Shown here: positions 17,153 through 25,312 of the stretch, piece after piece
Layout of the letters: every line of letters starts with the position of its first letter
Numbering within the stretch: the stretch's first letter is position 1
Assembly: GCF_000454065.1 (NCBI RefSeq)
Contig: NZ_KE695653.1
Coordinates: 242,067 to 306,066, forward strand
Length of the DNA stretch: 64,000 nucleotides
Origin: Brevibacillus thermoruber 423
Lineage (GTDB): Bacteria > Bacillota > Bacilli > Brevibacillales > Brevibacillaceae
Direction of reading: 5' to 3'
Position numbers and translations under genes: made by a program
The notes under the pieces: generated by a model
The model's input: the letters and a program-made list of their open reading frames with translations, nothing else
Database searches by the model: none
Told to the model about the DNA's origin: nothing

Positions 17153-18436
17153 CTACACAGGGATCGGCGTATTGCGGGAAGAAGTGTCGGTCTCGCTTTT
17201 TTGCTGACGCTGTTTTAACACGTACTGAAACAAGCCGAGCATGGTGATTCCGAGCAGGACATAGAGGCCGCTCATCATCCAGGACGGCACAAGCACCCCG
17301 ACCAGGATGCCGGCTGCGCCCAGAAGCCTTCCCCCATGGCCAACCAGTCCGTACACCGCCATGTAGGACCCCCTCGCCTCATCGTTCACCAGATCAGCGA
17401 TCACGGACTGGTATACCGGCGTCATCACCAGTTCGCCGCATGTCACGACAAACACCGCCACGAGCAGAATCCACAGCATGTTGCTGCTTCCCATGGCGGC
17501 GAAGCCGATCATGTACAAGCACGCCCCTGTTCGCAGGACAAGGCTGTCGGAAAACCGTTTGATCCACTTTGTCACGAGCAGCATGCCCATGGCGACCAGG
17601 ATGGTGTTTTCCGTCTGCATGATGCCGACCATTTTGATCCCGTTGATCTCGAGCGAAAACCAATTCGCCACGGATAAGAGCTGGCTGCCGAACTCCTGCT
17701 GAAGACGGACGGCAATGTAATAGGTTTTCTGATTGAGCAGGGCGTTGCCCAGCAAGACCGCGAGGCAAAAGAAGAGAAAGGTTCGGTCCTTCGCCACGAG
17801 CCGATAGCTTTGCAGCAGTTCCTTCCAGACCGCCACGTTTCTTCCCTGTTCATTCCGCTTCGTTTGGTGCGATTCGGTCATAAACAAGACAAACATGATC
17901 AGCGTTAACACATGAACACAGGTGAACAGCAGAAACAATTCGAACCGGTGCGTTTGAAACAGGAAGCCGCCCCCCAGCGCACCGATCGACATGGCCAGGT
18001 TGATCGACCAGTAGTTCAAGCTGTAGACATACCGGCGATTCTCCTGATTCGTCACGTCGATGATCATGGCGTCCACAGCGGGAAACAGCATGCCGGTGCC
18101 GACGCTTTGCACCAGCAGCATCGCATAGGTGAGCCAGGCCGAATCGAGCCAGTCGGAGTTGGCGATGGTCATGACGGAGTACGCCCCTAGCAGTACCGAT
18201 TGCGACATGATCATCACTTTCCGCCGCCCGATCTTGTCGGCCAGAAATCCGCCGTAAAAGCTGATGATCACCGTGGTTATGACCGTCGACAGCATGAGAA
18301 CCCCGGCGATCGCCTGCCCCAGCTTTTCCGTGAAATAAATCGACATAAACGGAAAAATCGTCGCACCGACCAAAATGCTAAAAAACCTTGTCAGCAGGCG
18401 CACTCTGATGTTAATGTGAAGGTCGCGAAATCTCAT
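17153..18436 (-). CDS. MFS transporter
   Basis: The 427-residue, 12-helix protein has motif A (GGFLADKIGRRKVMIM, residues ~58-73) and the motif-C-like region SIGALGGGFLF. The ATG at 18436 follows GGGGTGGGG; an upstream ATG has no ribosome-binding site. Like the gene at 7152-8417 it belongs to the YttB-type multidrug/peptide exporter group (both begin with a DxHxxVRxR/WxxNxKVR-type segment before helix 1). It is monocistronic, with about 200 bases to ung. A weak hairpin at about 17092-17121 may terminate it. Substrate unknown. Confidence 0.88.
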   Translation of the reverse strand: MRFRDLHINIRVRLLTRFFSILVGATIFPFMSIYFTEKLGQAIAGVLMLSTVITTVIISFYGGFLADKIGRRKVMIMSQSVLLGAYSVMTIANSDWLDSAWLTYAMLLVQSVGTGMLFPAVDAMIIDVTNQENRRYVYSLNYWSINLAMSIGALGGGFLFQTHRFELFLLFTCVHVLTLIMFVLFMTESHQTKRNEQGRNVAVWKELLQSYRLVAKDRTFLFFCLAVLLGNALLNQKTYYIAVRLQQEFGSQLLSVANWFSLEINGIKMVGIMQTENTILVAMGMLLVTKWIKRFSDSLVLRTGACLYMIGFAAMGSSNMLWILLVAVFVVTCGELVMTPVYQSVIADLVNDEARGSYMAVYGLVGHGGRLLGAAGILVGVLVPSWMMSGLYVLLGITMLGLFQYVLKQRQQKSETDTSSRNTPIPV

Positions 18437-18725
18437 GGTTCCCCACCCCCTTTTTTTCAAAATTTTATACACACATTATACACTAATTAATGGCAATTTC
18501 ACCTGCATTTTCATTTTGATGGGGCATTGTAGCCAAAGTCCGTGGTGTCATGTGTGATGGTGCCCGCTCGCTCTCTTGACGACCAGCAAAGAAGTCGATA
18601 GCGTCCGCTTCAAAACGCCGCGGGGAGGGGTAAACATCTGGGTGTTTCGAAGATGTAAGACTTGTGCCACCTGTTTTCCTTGCGATTCGCCCGGGAATCG
18701 ACCCACCGGGATAACCGATTCTTCA

Positions 18726-19313
18726 TCATGATTCCCTGAGTCCAAAACGCACCTGATGATAGACGGATGCCAGCCATTTTTGGCGTCGCTTTTGGCTGCT
18801 CCCCTTGACGCCGGCAAACATGAATCTCTTGACCTTTCGTATTCCGCAAAACGCGAGGATCGCATCTCTCATGACCCTCCATTCGACGCTGCGGCGAACA
18901 AGTCTGACATACCATCCGGGAGAGTCAATCGTATAGAACACCCATGCCGATTTTCCGTTGAGCAATCCCTTTGGCACCATCCCCTCGTAGTGATAGGCGA
19001 ATCCCGAGACAAACACGCGATCGAAGAACCCCTTCAGAATCGCCGGGACACCATACCACCAAACGGGATAAATGAAGATGAGATGATCGGCCTGCCGCAC
19101 CAGCTCACGATAACGCGCCGTTTCCGGATCGTTCTTGAGGTCGCTGCGCCGGATGCTGTCATTGTACACCAGGACCGGCTGAAAGTTGTCCTGGTATAGA
19201 TCGATGACCGTATACAGGTGGCCGGCCTCTTGCAGGCCGCGCTCCACTTCCTTCAAAATGGCAGCATTCAAACTCTTCGGATTCGGGTGTGCGTAGACAA
19301 TCAACACATTCAT
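18726..19313 (-). CDS. NAD(P)H dehydrogenase, flavodoxin-fold (MdaB/KefF-like)
   Basis: This is a 195-residue FMN/FAD-binding quinone-reductase-type enzyme. It has the N-terminal flavodoxin start MNVLIVYAHPNPKSLNAAILKEV, the LVRQADHLIFIYPVWWYGVPAILKGFFDRVF core (residues ~75-105) diagnostic of the Flavodoxin_2 family, and GLLNGKSAWVFYTIDSP. The ATG at 19313 has GGAGGC upstream. It is the second gene of a two-gene unit, 13 bases after the membrane-protein gene, and lies downstream of a TetR operator copy. The likely role is detoxification of quinones or electrophiles under TetR control. Confidence 0.9.
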   Translation of the reverse strand: MNVLIVYAHPNPKSLNAAILKEVERGLQEAGHLYTVIDLYQDNFQPVLVYNDSIRRSDLKNDPETARYRELVRQADHLIFIYPVWWYGVPAILKGFFDRVFVSGFAYHYEGMVPKGLLNGKSAWVFYTIDSPGWYVRLVRRSVEWRVMRDAILAFCGIRKVKRFMFAGVKGSSQKRRQKWLASVYHQVRFGLRES

Positions 19314-19326
19314 CTGGATGCCTCCG

Positions 19327-19785
19327 TCAGAACGGCTGGATGACCAACAACACAGCCAAAACAAGAATGACGACCGAGAGAAACTCAACCCGCCGGTGTC
19401 CAGCACGCTGCTCGGCACTGCCGACAGCTTCAGCGCCGGCATCTTGCAGCCGCGTTTTCAGTGTCTGATCGATCGATAACTTTCCAAGCAGAGCCACAAA
19501 GATTGTAAGGATCAGGCCCACATGCCACCAGGAAAAAGCCAGACCCGTAACAATACGCACAAGATCAACGACCGCAACGACAATGGCCGCCCATAAGGCA
19601 AATCGGTTGTATCGGTTCCACGCGCTGATTGAGAGCCCCTCAACGGTTTCAGCCAAAACCGGTTGTTCCGGCTTCGCCAAAATGGACAGAAGGAGAGGAC
19701 GGACACCAGCGGCCATGACAACCCCTCCGCCCACGATCACAGTCAGTGCCAATGGTTCCATTGCTGCCAGAACCAGAGTCAACAT
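19327..19785 (-). CDS. Small integral membrane protein (about 4 helices, DUF4149-like)
   Basis: The 152-residue product has four hydrophobic segments (residues ~5-30, 55-75, 80-100, 130-150) and polar loops such as LAKPEQPVLAETVEGLSISAWNRYNRF. The arrangement resembles DUF4149/TMEM205-like proteins, with moderate certainty. The ATG at 19785 has GGAGGTG eight bases upstream. It is the first gene of the TetR-controlled unit; its leader contains the operator at 19806-19825. Function unknown; co-transcription with a flavin reductase suggests a membrane role in stress response. Confidence 0.75.
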   Translation of the reverse strand: MLTLVLAAMEPLALTVIVGGGVVMAAGVRPLLLSILAKPEQPVLAETVEGLSISAWNRYNRFALWAAIVVAVVDLVRIVTGLAFSWWHVGLILTIFVALLGKLSIDQTLKTRLQDAGAEAVGSAEQRAGHRRVEFLSVVILVLAVLLVIQPF

Positions 19786-19805
19786 GATAACACCTCCATT
19801 ATTTT

Positions 19806-19825
19806 TTGGTTGTATGACCAACCAA
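19806..19825. promoter_or_regulatory. TetR operator copy 1 (TTGGTTG-N6-CAACCAA)
   Basis: Arms 19806-19812 and 19819-19825 match exactly the arms and spacing of the site in front of the TetR gene (20506-20525). The two sites also share the flanking ATTTTT. It lies 20 bases before the start of the membrane-protein gene, so bound repressor would block the two-gene unit. Confidence 0.75.
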
Positions 19826-19891
19826 TACAGAAGAAACCTGCACTTCTAACGCCACACATGCCTTCCACGCCTCGCAGCGGCACGACCCGTG

Positions 19892-20485
19892 TCATGTCCG
19901 CTCACGTTCCGATTGCGTTTGCAAGAATTGTTTGACCATTTGACCAAGGATTCGGTAAGCACCTTCAAGGTCAAACTCCGAATCAACGAAAGACTGCAAG
20001 GCCAGCCCTTCAAAACAGGCGAACAAAATGGCGGACATCTCAGCCCCATTTGGCAGCGGTTTTCCTGCCACCGTTTGGATTGTCTCTTCGATTCCCTCTC
20101 GTCCCCTTGCAAAAAGCTCTTTCACCCCGGACTGAATCGCGGGATTTCGCAAGCCAAGAACATACAATTCATATCGCAGCTTGTACCAATCCGCCTTGCT
20201 CTTCGTTCGCTCCATCGACTCCGCCAGCGCAGCGTCGGCAAGTTTGTCTTCAGCGACTGTTTCCCGTAGCTGTCTCATCTGTTGGCAGTACTCATTTGCC
20301 GCTTCCTTGACAACAGACACCAAAAGGTCTTCCTTGTTTGCAAAGTGGTAGTGCACCAAGCCGGGCGACACGCCTGCCTCACGAGCAATGTCCTTGACGG
20401 AGCAGTTTTCGTATCCCTTTTCGGCGAGAACCTTGTAAGCCGCTTCAATCAATTGGGCTCGCGTATTACCTGCTCTTGGTTTCAT
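19892..20485 (-). CDS. TetR/AcrR-family transcriptional repressor
   Basis: The 197-residue protein has an N-terminal TetR HTH (residues ~8-55: TRAQLIEAAYKVLAEKGYENCSVKDIAREAGVSPGLVHYHFANKEDLL) and an all-helical ligand-binding domain. The ATG at 20485 follows GGGGATCTGGA; longer in-frame starts would place the promoter and operator inside the gene. It is probably autoregulated, because its promoter (20524-20551) is overlapped by the operator 20506-20525. The same operator precedes the downstream membrane protein/reductase pair, so this is a local repressor-operon unit. Inducer unknown. Confidence 0.92.
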   Translation of the reverse strand: MKPRAGNTRAQLIEAAYKVLAEKGYENCSVKDIAREAGVSPGLVHYHFANKEDLLVSVVKEAANEYCQQMRQLRETVAEDKLADAALAESMERTKSKADWYKLRYELYVLGLRNPAIQSGVKELFARGREGIEETIQTVAGKPLPNGAEMSAILFACFEGLALQSFVDSEFDLEGAYRILGQMVKQFLQTQSERERT

Positions 20486-20505
20486 TCCAGATCCCCATTC
20501 ATTTT

Positions 20506-20525
20506 TTGGTTGGTTGTACAACCAA
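20506..20525. promoter_or_regulatory. TetR operator copy 2 (TTGGTTG-N6-CAACCAA)
   Basis: Arms 20506-20512 and 20519-20525; the inner part also gives a perfect 16-bp palindrome TTGGTTGTACAACCAA. It abuts the -10 of the TetR promoter, suiting autorepression. A further half site TTGGTTG occurs at 20541-20547 inside the -35 region. Confidence 0.8.
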
Positions 20526-20551
20526 TATATCATCTGTGTGTTGGTTGTCAA
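20524..20551 (-). promoter_or_regulatory. Sigma-A promoter of the TetR gene
   Basis: On the minus strand a consensus TTGACA (20546-20551), a 16-base spacer and TATATT (20524-20529), 40 bases before the start at 20485. Confidence 0.75.
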
Positions 20552-20904
20552 GATATTCCATGGGATATGCTGCCATCCAAAAGAAGTCTTTTCATCAAAT
20601 AACGTGACCGGAATCGAGCATATCCGGCAGGTCGAACCTCTCTCGTTCCACAATCACGCTGCTGAGATCGGGGGAAACGTGTATGCAGACGGTATGTACA
20701 TGTTGACTTATCACTCTGCGTTGTCTATCCTAATAACAACAGAAACTGCATAAACTAACACGAACGCCGGTGTTGCCGCACCGACGGTCGGTACAATAGA
20801 CGTTCCCCACAAGGGAGCGGCTCATGTAATTGCGAGTAGACCACCTTAGCCTACCAAGTCCAAGGGTGGTCTACTTCTTTTTGTGGAAGGAAATTGAGAC
20901 TGGT
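20552..20904. other. Intergenic stretch with an orphan plus-strand terminator and possible small-RNA region
   Basis: No convincing gene is seen between the TetR promoter and the permease stop. The stretch holds the strong hairpin at 20835-20885, whose U-tract is on the plus strand, although no plus-strand protein gene precedes it. On the minus strand the same DNA reads like the hairpin and 3' region of Bacillus-type holin-like toxin/antitoxin-RNA loci, but no toxin reading frame remains. Confidence 0.35.
20835..20885 (+). terminator. Orphan Rho-independent terminator on the plus strand
   Basis: AGTAGACCACC (20835-20845) and GGTGGTCTACT (20865-20875) form an 11-bp stem followed by TCTTTTTTGT-like tail bases on the plus strand only. 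It does not suit the minus-strand permease gene, since the minus side lacks a T-run. Confidence 0.6.
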
Positions 20905-22236
20905 TCAGCTCTCGTCAAAGCTCAGCTTCCGAACGGCCACCCGCTTGATTTTCACCAGGTACACCAGATACATCGCTCCAATCGCTGTCCAAACCAAGCC
21001 GAGCTGCATCGACCTGGCCTCCAGGTGGACCCATAAAAACGCGACAAAGCCGGCCCCGATCAGCGGGGAGACGAAATAGCTCCACCAGCCCGACAGCCCG
21101 CGCCGTTTGCCGGTGTAGTGGGCGATTACGCACAGATTGACAAAGGTAAACGCGATCAGCGCCCCAAAATTGATGAACGACGTAGCGGTGAGCAAATCCA
21201 AAAACAGTGCGCTCAGCATCAGTGCCCCGATCAGCAGCACGTTGAGCAGAGGTGTCTGCAGGCGGGGATGGACGTAGCCGAACCACTTTTCCGGAAGGTA
21301 CCCGTCCCTCCCCATGGCGTACAGCAGCCGGGTCACGCTGGTTACCGACACGAGGCCGGACGCCAGCGTCGACGAGAGGGCCGCCGCCAGGAAGACGAGT
21401 TGAAACACCGCACCGCCGATGTGCAGCGCAATCTCGGCCGAGGCCGCTTCCGGGTCGGCGAAGACGCTCACGTCGGGAAACAGCGACTGCGTGAAGTAGG
21501 AAGCCGTCACAAACAGCGCACCCCCGGCCAGCGCCACGAGGATAATGCCCCGCGGGATGGTGTTGGCCGCGTCCTTCGTCTCCTCCGCCAGCGTCGTGAC
21601 GGCGTCAAAGCCCAGAAACGAGAAACAGAGAATGGACGCGCCCGCAAGCAGGGCGGCGGCGGACATGTCCGGCGAGTAAAACGGCTGGACGGCAAACACC
21701 TGGCCGATCCCTTCACCGTGCAGCAAGCCTCTGACCGCCAGCGCGGCGAAGACGGCCACGACGGACACCTGAAACAAGACCAGGAGCGAATTGACGGTGG
21801 CCGTTACGGTCACCCGCATCACGTTCAGCGCGGTGATCAGGATGACAAACCCGACGATCCACAGCCGCGCCGGTATTTCCGGAAACACCGCCGACAGGTA
21901 GACACCGGTCAACAGGGCGTTGATCATCGGCAAAAACAAATAGTCCAACAGCGACGCCCACCCGACCAGAAAGCCCACGTAGGGGTGAAACGTCTGCTGC
22001 GCGTACGTGTAGGCGGAACCGGCGGAAGGAAACACCCGGACCATTTTTCCATAGCTCGCCGCCGTAAACAAAATGGCCAGCAGGGTGAGCAGATAGGCGG
22101 CCGGGACGTGACCGCCCGTCTCCTCCGCGACGATGCCGTACGTGTCAAACACTGCCATCGGCGCCATGTATCCGAGGCCGATAACGACGATGTGCCACAG
22201 TTTTAAACTGCGGTGAAGCTCTGATTGCTGTTGCAT
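20905..22236 (-). CDS. APC-family amino acid permease
   Basis: The 443-residue protein has about 12 transmembrane segments. It opens with the APC signature region LWHIVVIGLGYMAPMAVFDTYGIVAEETGGHVPAAYLL (helix 1 with its unwound glycine motif) and carries SFLGFDAVTTLAEETKDAANTIPRGI in helix 6-7, typical of amino acid/polyamine permeases (PotE/YbeC type). The ATG at 22236 has GGAGGGGG upstream. It is a single-gene unit, with a possible TATAAT -10 at 22269-22274 but a poor -35. Substrate cannot be fixed from sequence; putrescine, glutamate or other amino acids are possible. Confidence 0.88.
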   Translation of the reverse strand: MQQQSELHRSLKLWHIVVIGLGYMAPMAVFDTYGIVAEETGGHVPAAYLLTLLAILFTAASYGKMVRVFPSAGSAYTYAQQTFHPYVGFLVGWASLLDYLFLPMINALLTGVYLSAVFPEIPARLWIVGFVILITALNVMRVTVTATVNSLLVLFQVSVVAVFAALAVRGLLHGEGIGQVFAVQPFYSPDMSAAALLAGASILCFSFLGFDAVTTLAEETKDAANTIPRGIILVALAGGALFVTASYFTQSLFPDVSVFADPEAASAEIALHIGGAVFQLVFLAAALSSTLASGLVSVTSVTRLLYAMGRDGYLPEKWFGYVHPRLQTPLLNVLLIGALMLSALFLDLLTATSFINFGALIAFTFVNLCVIAHYTGKRRGLSGWWSYFVSPLIGAGFVAFLWVHLEARSMQLGLVWTAIGAMYLVYLVKIKRVAVRKLSFDES

Positions 22237-22318
22237 GGGCAGTCCCCCTCCGAAAGATGACATGAATTATTATACAGTTGGATGAAAAAATATCCACACT
22301 TTTCGGACTGCCCCACTC

Positions 22319-22363
22319 AAAAAAATCCCCCGCCCAGGTGAGCGCATGCTGCACCCGGCGGGG
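22319..22363 (-). terminator. Second (backup) terminator downstream of glnS
   Basis: CCCCGCC (22328-22334) and GGCGGGG (22357-22363) form the stem; a run of seven T follows on the minus strand. It is in tandem with the hairpin at 22378-22404. Confidence 0.65.
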
Positions 22364-22377
22364 TCCCCAAGAATATG

Positions 22378-22404
22378 GAAAAAGCTGTTAACCGCGTTAA
22401 CAGC
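22378..22404 (-). terminator. Terminator of glnS
   Basis: A perfect 9-bp stem GCTGTTAAC-GCG-GTTAACAGC (22384-22404) is followed by CTTTTTCC on the minus strand, 20 bases after the glnS stop. Confidence 0.85.
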
Positions 22405-22424
22405 CTTTCCACTTATGCTCGAAA

Positions 22425-24086
22425 TTATCCCTGCTTCGGCAGTTCAAACGAACTTTTCAGCGAAACGATCCGGTTGAACACCAGTTTGTCCGGGGTCGTG
22501 TACTTCGGATCGACGTTGAAGTAGCCGTGGCGGAAGAACTGGAACTTGTCGTGCGGCTTGCTGTCCTTCAGGTTGGGCTCGACAAAGCCGTGCAGCGTTT
22601 CCAGCGAGTTGGGATTGATGTTTTCCAAGAACGAATCGCCGTCCTCCTGCCCGTCCAGAATGAGCGGTTCATACAGGCGAAACTCCGCCGGAACGGCGTG
22701 CTTGGCGTCCACCCAATGGATGGTCCCCTTCACTTTCCGGCCGGTGAACCCGGTGCCACTCTTCGTCTCCGGGTCGTACGTGCAGTGCAGTTCCACCACG
22801 TTCCCCTGTTCGTCCTTGATCACGTCGTGGCACTTGATGAAGTAGGCGTGCTTCAGCCGCACTTCGTTGCCCGGGAACAGGCGGAAGTACTTGCTCGGCG
22901 GATTTTCCATGAAGTCATCCTGCTCGATGTAAATCTCGCGGGAAAACGGGATTTGTCTGATGCCCATCGCGGGATTTTCCGGGTTGTTTTCCGCGTCCAG
23001 CATCTCCACCTGGCCTTCCGGATAGTTGGTGATGACCACTTTCAGCGGGCGCAGCACGGCCATCGTGCGCGGCGCCTTCAGCTTCAGGTCTTCGCGGATG
23101 AAATGCTCCAGCATCTTCGCGTCCACCACGCTGTTGCTGCGGGAGACGCCGATTTCCCGCGCAAACGCCCGGATCGCTTCCGGCGTGTAGCCGCGGCGGC
23201 GCAGTCCGGCGATGGTGGGCATCCGCGGGTCGTCCCATCCGTCCACGATTTTTTCGTCCACCAGCATTTTCAGCTTGCGTTTGCTCATCACCGTGTTGGT
23301 CATGTTCAAACGGGCAAATTCATACTGGCGTGGCACGTGCTCCATCTCGCACTCGCGAATGACCCAGTCGTAGAGCGGACGATGGTCTTCAAACTCGAGC
23401 GAGCAGAGCGAGTGGGTCACGCCTTCGATGGCGTCTTCCAGCGGGTGGGCAAAGTCGTACATCGGGTAGATGCACCACTTGTCTCCCGTGTTGTGATGGG
23501 TGGCATGGGCGATCCGGTAGAGCACCGGGTCGCGCAGGTTGATGTTCGGCGAGCTCATGTCGATTTTGGCGCGCAGCACTTTTTCGCCGTCCTTGAACTC
23601 GCCGTTGCGCATCCGCTGGAACAGGTCCAGGTTTTCCTCCACCGAACGGTTGCGGTACGGACTCTCCGTGCCCGGCTCCGTCAGCGTCCCCCGCGTTTTG
23701 CGGATTTCCTCGGCGGAGAGGTCGTCGACGTACGCCTTGCCTTTTTTGATCAGCAGCACCGCGCGATTGTACATTTCCTCAAAGTAGTCGGAAGCGAAAT
23801 ACAGACCGTCCCACTCAAAACCCAGCCATTTGACGTCTTCCTTGATCGCTTCCACGTACTCGGTGTCTTCTTTCAGCGGATTGGTGTCGTCAAAGCGCAG
23901 GTTGGTTCTGCCCTTGAACTCGTCAGCCAGCTCAAAGTTCAGGCAGATGGATTTGGCATGCCCGATATGGAGATACCCGTTCGGTTCCGGAGGGAAACGG
24001 GTAACGACTTCTTTCACTCGTCCCGCCTGCAAATCCTCGATGACGATGTTGCGGATAAAGTTGGATGATGCCGACTTGTTTTCCAA
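22425..24086 (-). CDS. glnS: Glutaminyl-tRNA synthetase
   Basis: This enzyme charges tRNA-Gln directly with glutamine. The ~553-residue product has the class I HIGH motif in [15 protein letters not shown] (residues ~33-47), the LRFDDTNP segment, the KMSKS equivalent MSKRKL (~residue 265) and the GlnRS-specific C-terminal beta-barrels. The N-terminus [15 protein letters not shown] matches GlnRS rather than GluRS. The TTG at 24086 is placed nine bases after AAAGG; another TTG nine bases upstream is possible. Most Firmicutes lack GlnRS and use GluRS with GatCAB, so its presence is notable. Monocistronic with two tandem terminators. Confidence 0.96.
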   Translation of the reverse strand: MENKSASSNFIRNIVIEDLQAGRVKEVVTRFPPEPNGYLHIGHAKSICLNFELADEFKGRTNLRFDDTNPLKEDTEYVEAIKEDVKWLGFEWDGLYFASDYFEEMYNRAVLLIKKGKAYVDDLSAEEIRKTRGTLTEPGTESPYRNRSVEENLDLFQRMRNGEFKDGEKVLRAKIDMSSPNINLRDPVLYRIAHATHHNTGDKWCIYPMYDFAHPLEDAIEGVTHSLCSLEFEDHRPLYDWVIRECEMEHVPRQYEFARLNMTNTVMSKRKLKMLVDEKIVDGWDDPRMPTIAGLRRRGYTPEAIRAFAREIGVSRSNSVVDAKMLEHFIREDLKLKAPRTMAVLRPLKVVITNYPEGQVEMLDAENNPENPAMGIRQIPFSREIYIEQDDFMENPPSKYFRLFPGNEVRLKHAYFIKCHDVIKDEQGNVVELHCTYDPETKSGTGFTGRKVKGTIHWVDAKHAVPAEFRLYEPLILDGQEDGDSFLENINPNSLETLHGFVEPNLKDSKPHDKFQFFRHGYFNVDPKYTTPDKLVFNRIVSLKSSFELPKQG

Positions 24087-24190
24087 TTGAATCAACCTTT
24101 CACTTCACCTTTACATTCAATAATACTGATTCCTCATCGAGAGTTCAACAAATCGGGCCTCCCCCGTCCCGCCGCACACCGCCGGGGCAC

Positions 24191-24790
24191 TTACCGCTGC
24201 AGCAGCCGGTCGTAGTAGATGTTCACGATGGAATCCAGCGGCTTGCGCTGTTCGACGACGGCCAGAATCTTCTCCAGATGCTGCGGGCGCACCAGATGGC
24301 CGAGCGGCTGCGGAACGCGGGCAAACTGGCGGAACGCTTCGCGGGCCAGGGCATCCCAGTACGCGTGATAGCGCAGCAGATCGTCCGGCATGACCCTGAC
24401 CCGGTCGGTGCCCGTTTCCGGCAGGCAGTCAAACGGTTCGTCCAGATTGAGCGTTCCGTAATCGTCGGTAAGCTGTTCGCCGGGCTGAATGTCCCGGGCC
24501 GCCAGTTCCAGATCGTAGGCCGTGCCGACGCAGTTGGCGTGAAAGCTGTGGTTGACGAAGCGGGCCTTATCCCAGCAGAGAATGTACGCTCCATGCTGAT
24601 TGCGAAACGAGTATTTCAACACGTCCTGCTTGCGCAGCGGATCAAGCGATTCCACGTAAGACGGGTCCAATACCTGATCGAGATCGTCCAGCACCCAGAC
24701 GATGGTTCCCTTGGGAATCAGCTTGGTGGCAAAGACTCCGTACCCGATTTCATCATGAATATACCGCAGTTCCGTATCCGGATGCATCAT
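24191..24790 (-). CDS. SET-domain protein (putative protein-lysine methyltransferase)
   Basis: The 199-residue protein is essentially a bare SET domain. It has GYGVFATKLIPKGTIV at the start (residues ~16-31), the pseudoknot motif RFVNHSFHANC (~residues 77-87; normally RFxNHxCxPN) and GEQLTDDYG (~103-111) with the catalytic-region Tyr. A helical tail with PDDLLRYHAYWDAL follows, and no post-SET cysteines are seen. Stand-alone SET proteins occur sporadically in bacteria; targets are mostly unknown. The ATG has GGAGGG upstream. It follows glnS's start region in tandem but with its own gap, so operon membership is uncertain. Confidence 0.85.
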   Translation of the reverse strand: MMHPDTELRYIHDEIGYGVFATKLIPKGTIVWVLDDLDQVLDPSYVESLDPLRKQDVLKYSFRNQHGAYILCWDKARFVNHSFHANCVGTAYDLELAARDIQPGEQLTDDYGTLNLDEPFDCLPETGTDRVRVMPDDLLRYHAYWDALAREAFRQFARVPQPLGHLVRPQHLEKILAVVEQRKPLDSIVNIYYDRLLQR

Positions 24791-24942
24791 CGTCTCATTT
24801 CCCTCCTTGGCGAAGCGGCCCTGTTTTCTACATCATAAGCAGTCCGGCCGGCTCGGGTGTGTGCAGAGAAAAAAGTTTTCCGCCAAGAGAGGGAGGATCG
24901 GACGATGGTCACAAATACAACAGAATTTTTTCATTTTATTAT

Positions 24943-24969
24943 TAAACATCGGGACGTTTTTACCGATCT
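24943..24969 (+). promoter_or_regulatory. Candidate sigma-D (flagellar) promoter upstream of the c-di-GMP riboswitch
   Basis: TAAA (24943-24946), 15 bases, then ACCGATCT (24962-24969), against a sigma-D consensus of TAAA-N15-GCCGATAT: four of four and six of eight positions. It lies about 110 bases upstream of the riboswitch and points toward it and the GGT/chemoreceptor genes. Confidence 0.45.
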
Positions 24970-25077
24970 AATGAAAGGAGATGTGATTTTTCCAAGTCGA
25001 TTGGACTGCTTGCACCGCGGGATGAAATGAGGATGGTCTCATTTCCCGTTTTCTGAATTTCAAGACCAGGCATTGAT

Positions 25078-25168
25078 ATCGAAACGGCAAACCCGGGGAA
25101 ACCCGGCGGCGCAAAGCTACAGGGGCTACCTCCGCCGCGTGCGGACACGCCAGCCAGTTACCGAAGTA
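25078..25168 (+). ncRNA. GEMM-I riboswitch (c-di-GMP-I type)
   Basis: The segment contains the conserved GEMM-I elements in order: GGCAAACC (25086-25093), a GAAA tetraloop stem (CCGGGGAAACCCGG), GCAAAGC (25111-25117), a GGGGCTAC segment, a second variable stem, then GCCAGCCAGTTACCG (25149-25163). These match the c-di-GMP-I aptamer consensus; a cGAMP-binding variant cannot be excluded by eye. A Rho-independent terminator follows at 25181-25211, so it probably acts by transcription termination on the secreted GGT-family gene starting at 25313. Confidence 0.88.
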
Positions 25169-25180
25169 TTGATGTAGGAC

Positions 25181-25211
25181 AGACCGATGATCCTATGTCA
25201 TCGGTCTTTTT
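25181..25211 (+). terminator. Terminator of the c-di-GMP riboswitch expression platform
   Basis: AGACCGATGA (25181-25190) and TCATCGGTCT (25198-25207) form a perfect 10-bp stem followed by TTTTT, 15 bases after the aptamer and 100 bases before the next gene. Confidence 0.9.
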
Positions 25212-25312
25212 ATGTAAACAAGCGGTTGCAGGCCATAGGGGGAGGTGAAGCGCCAGACGTACGGACCATCCATCGCAACTCGCTTCTACAACAAGACAAA
25301 GGAGGAACGATT

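Noticed and set aside
20681-20753. A short plus-strand frame (19 codons from an ATG at about 20697) as a type I toxin
   Set aside because: It lacks the hydrophobic helix followed by a Lys-rich tail typical of holin-like toxins and has no clear ribosome-binding site.
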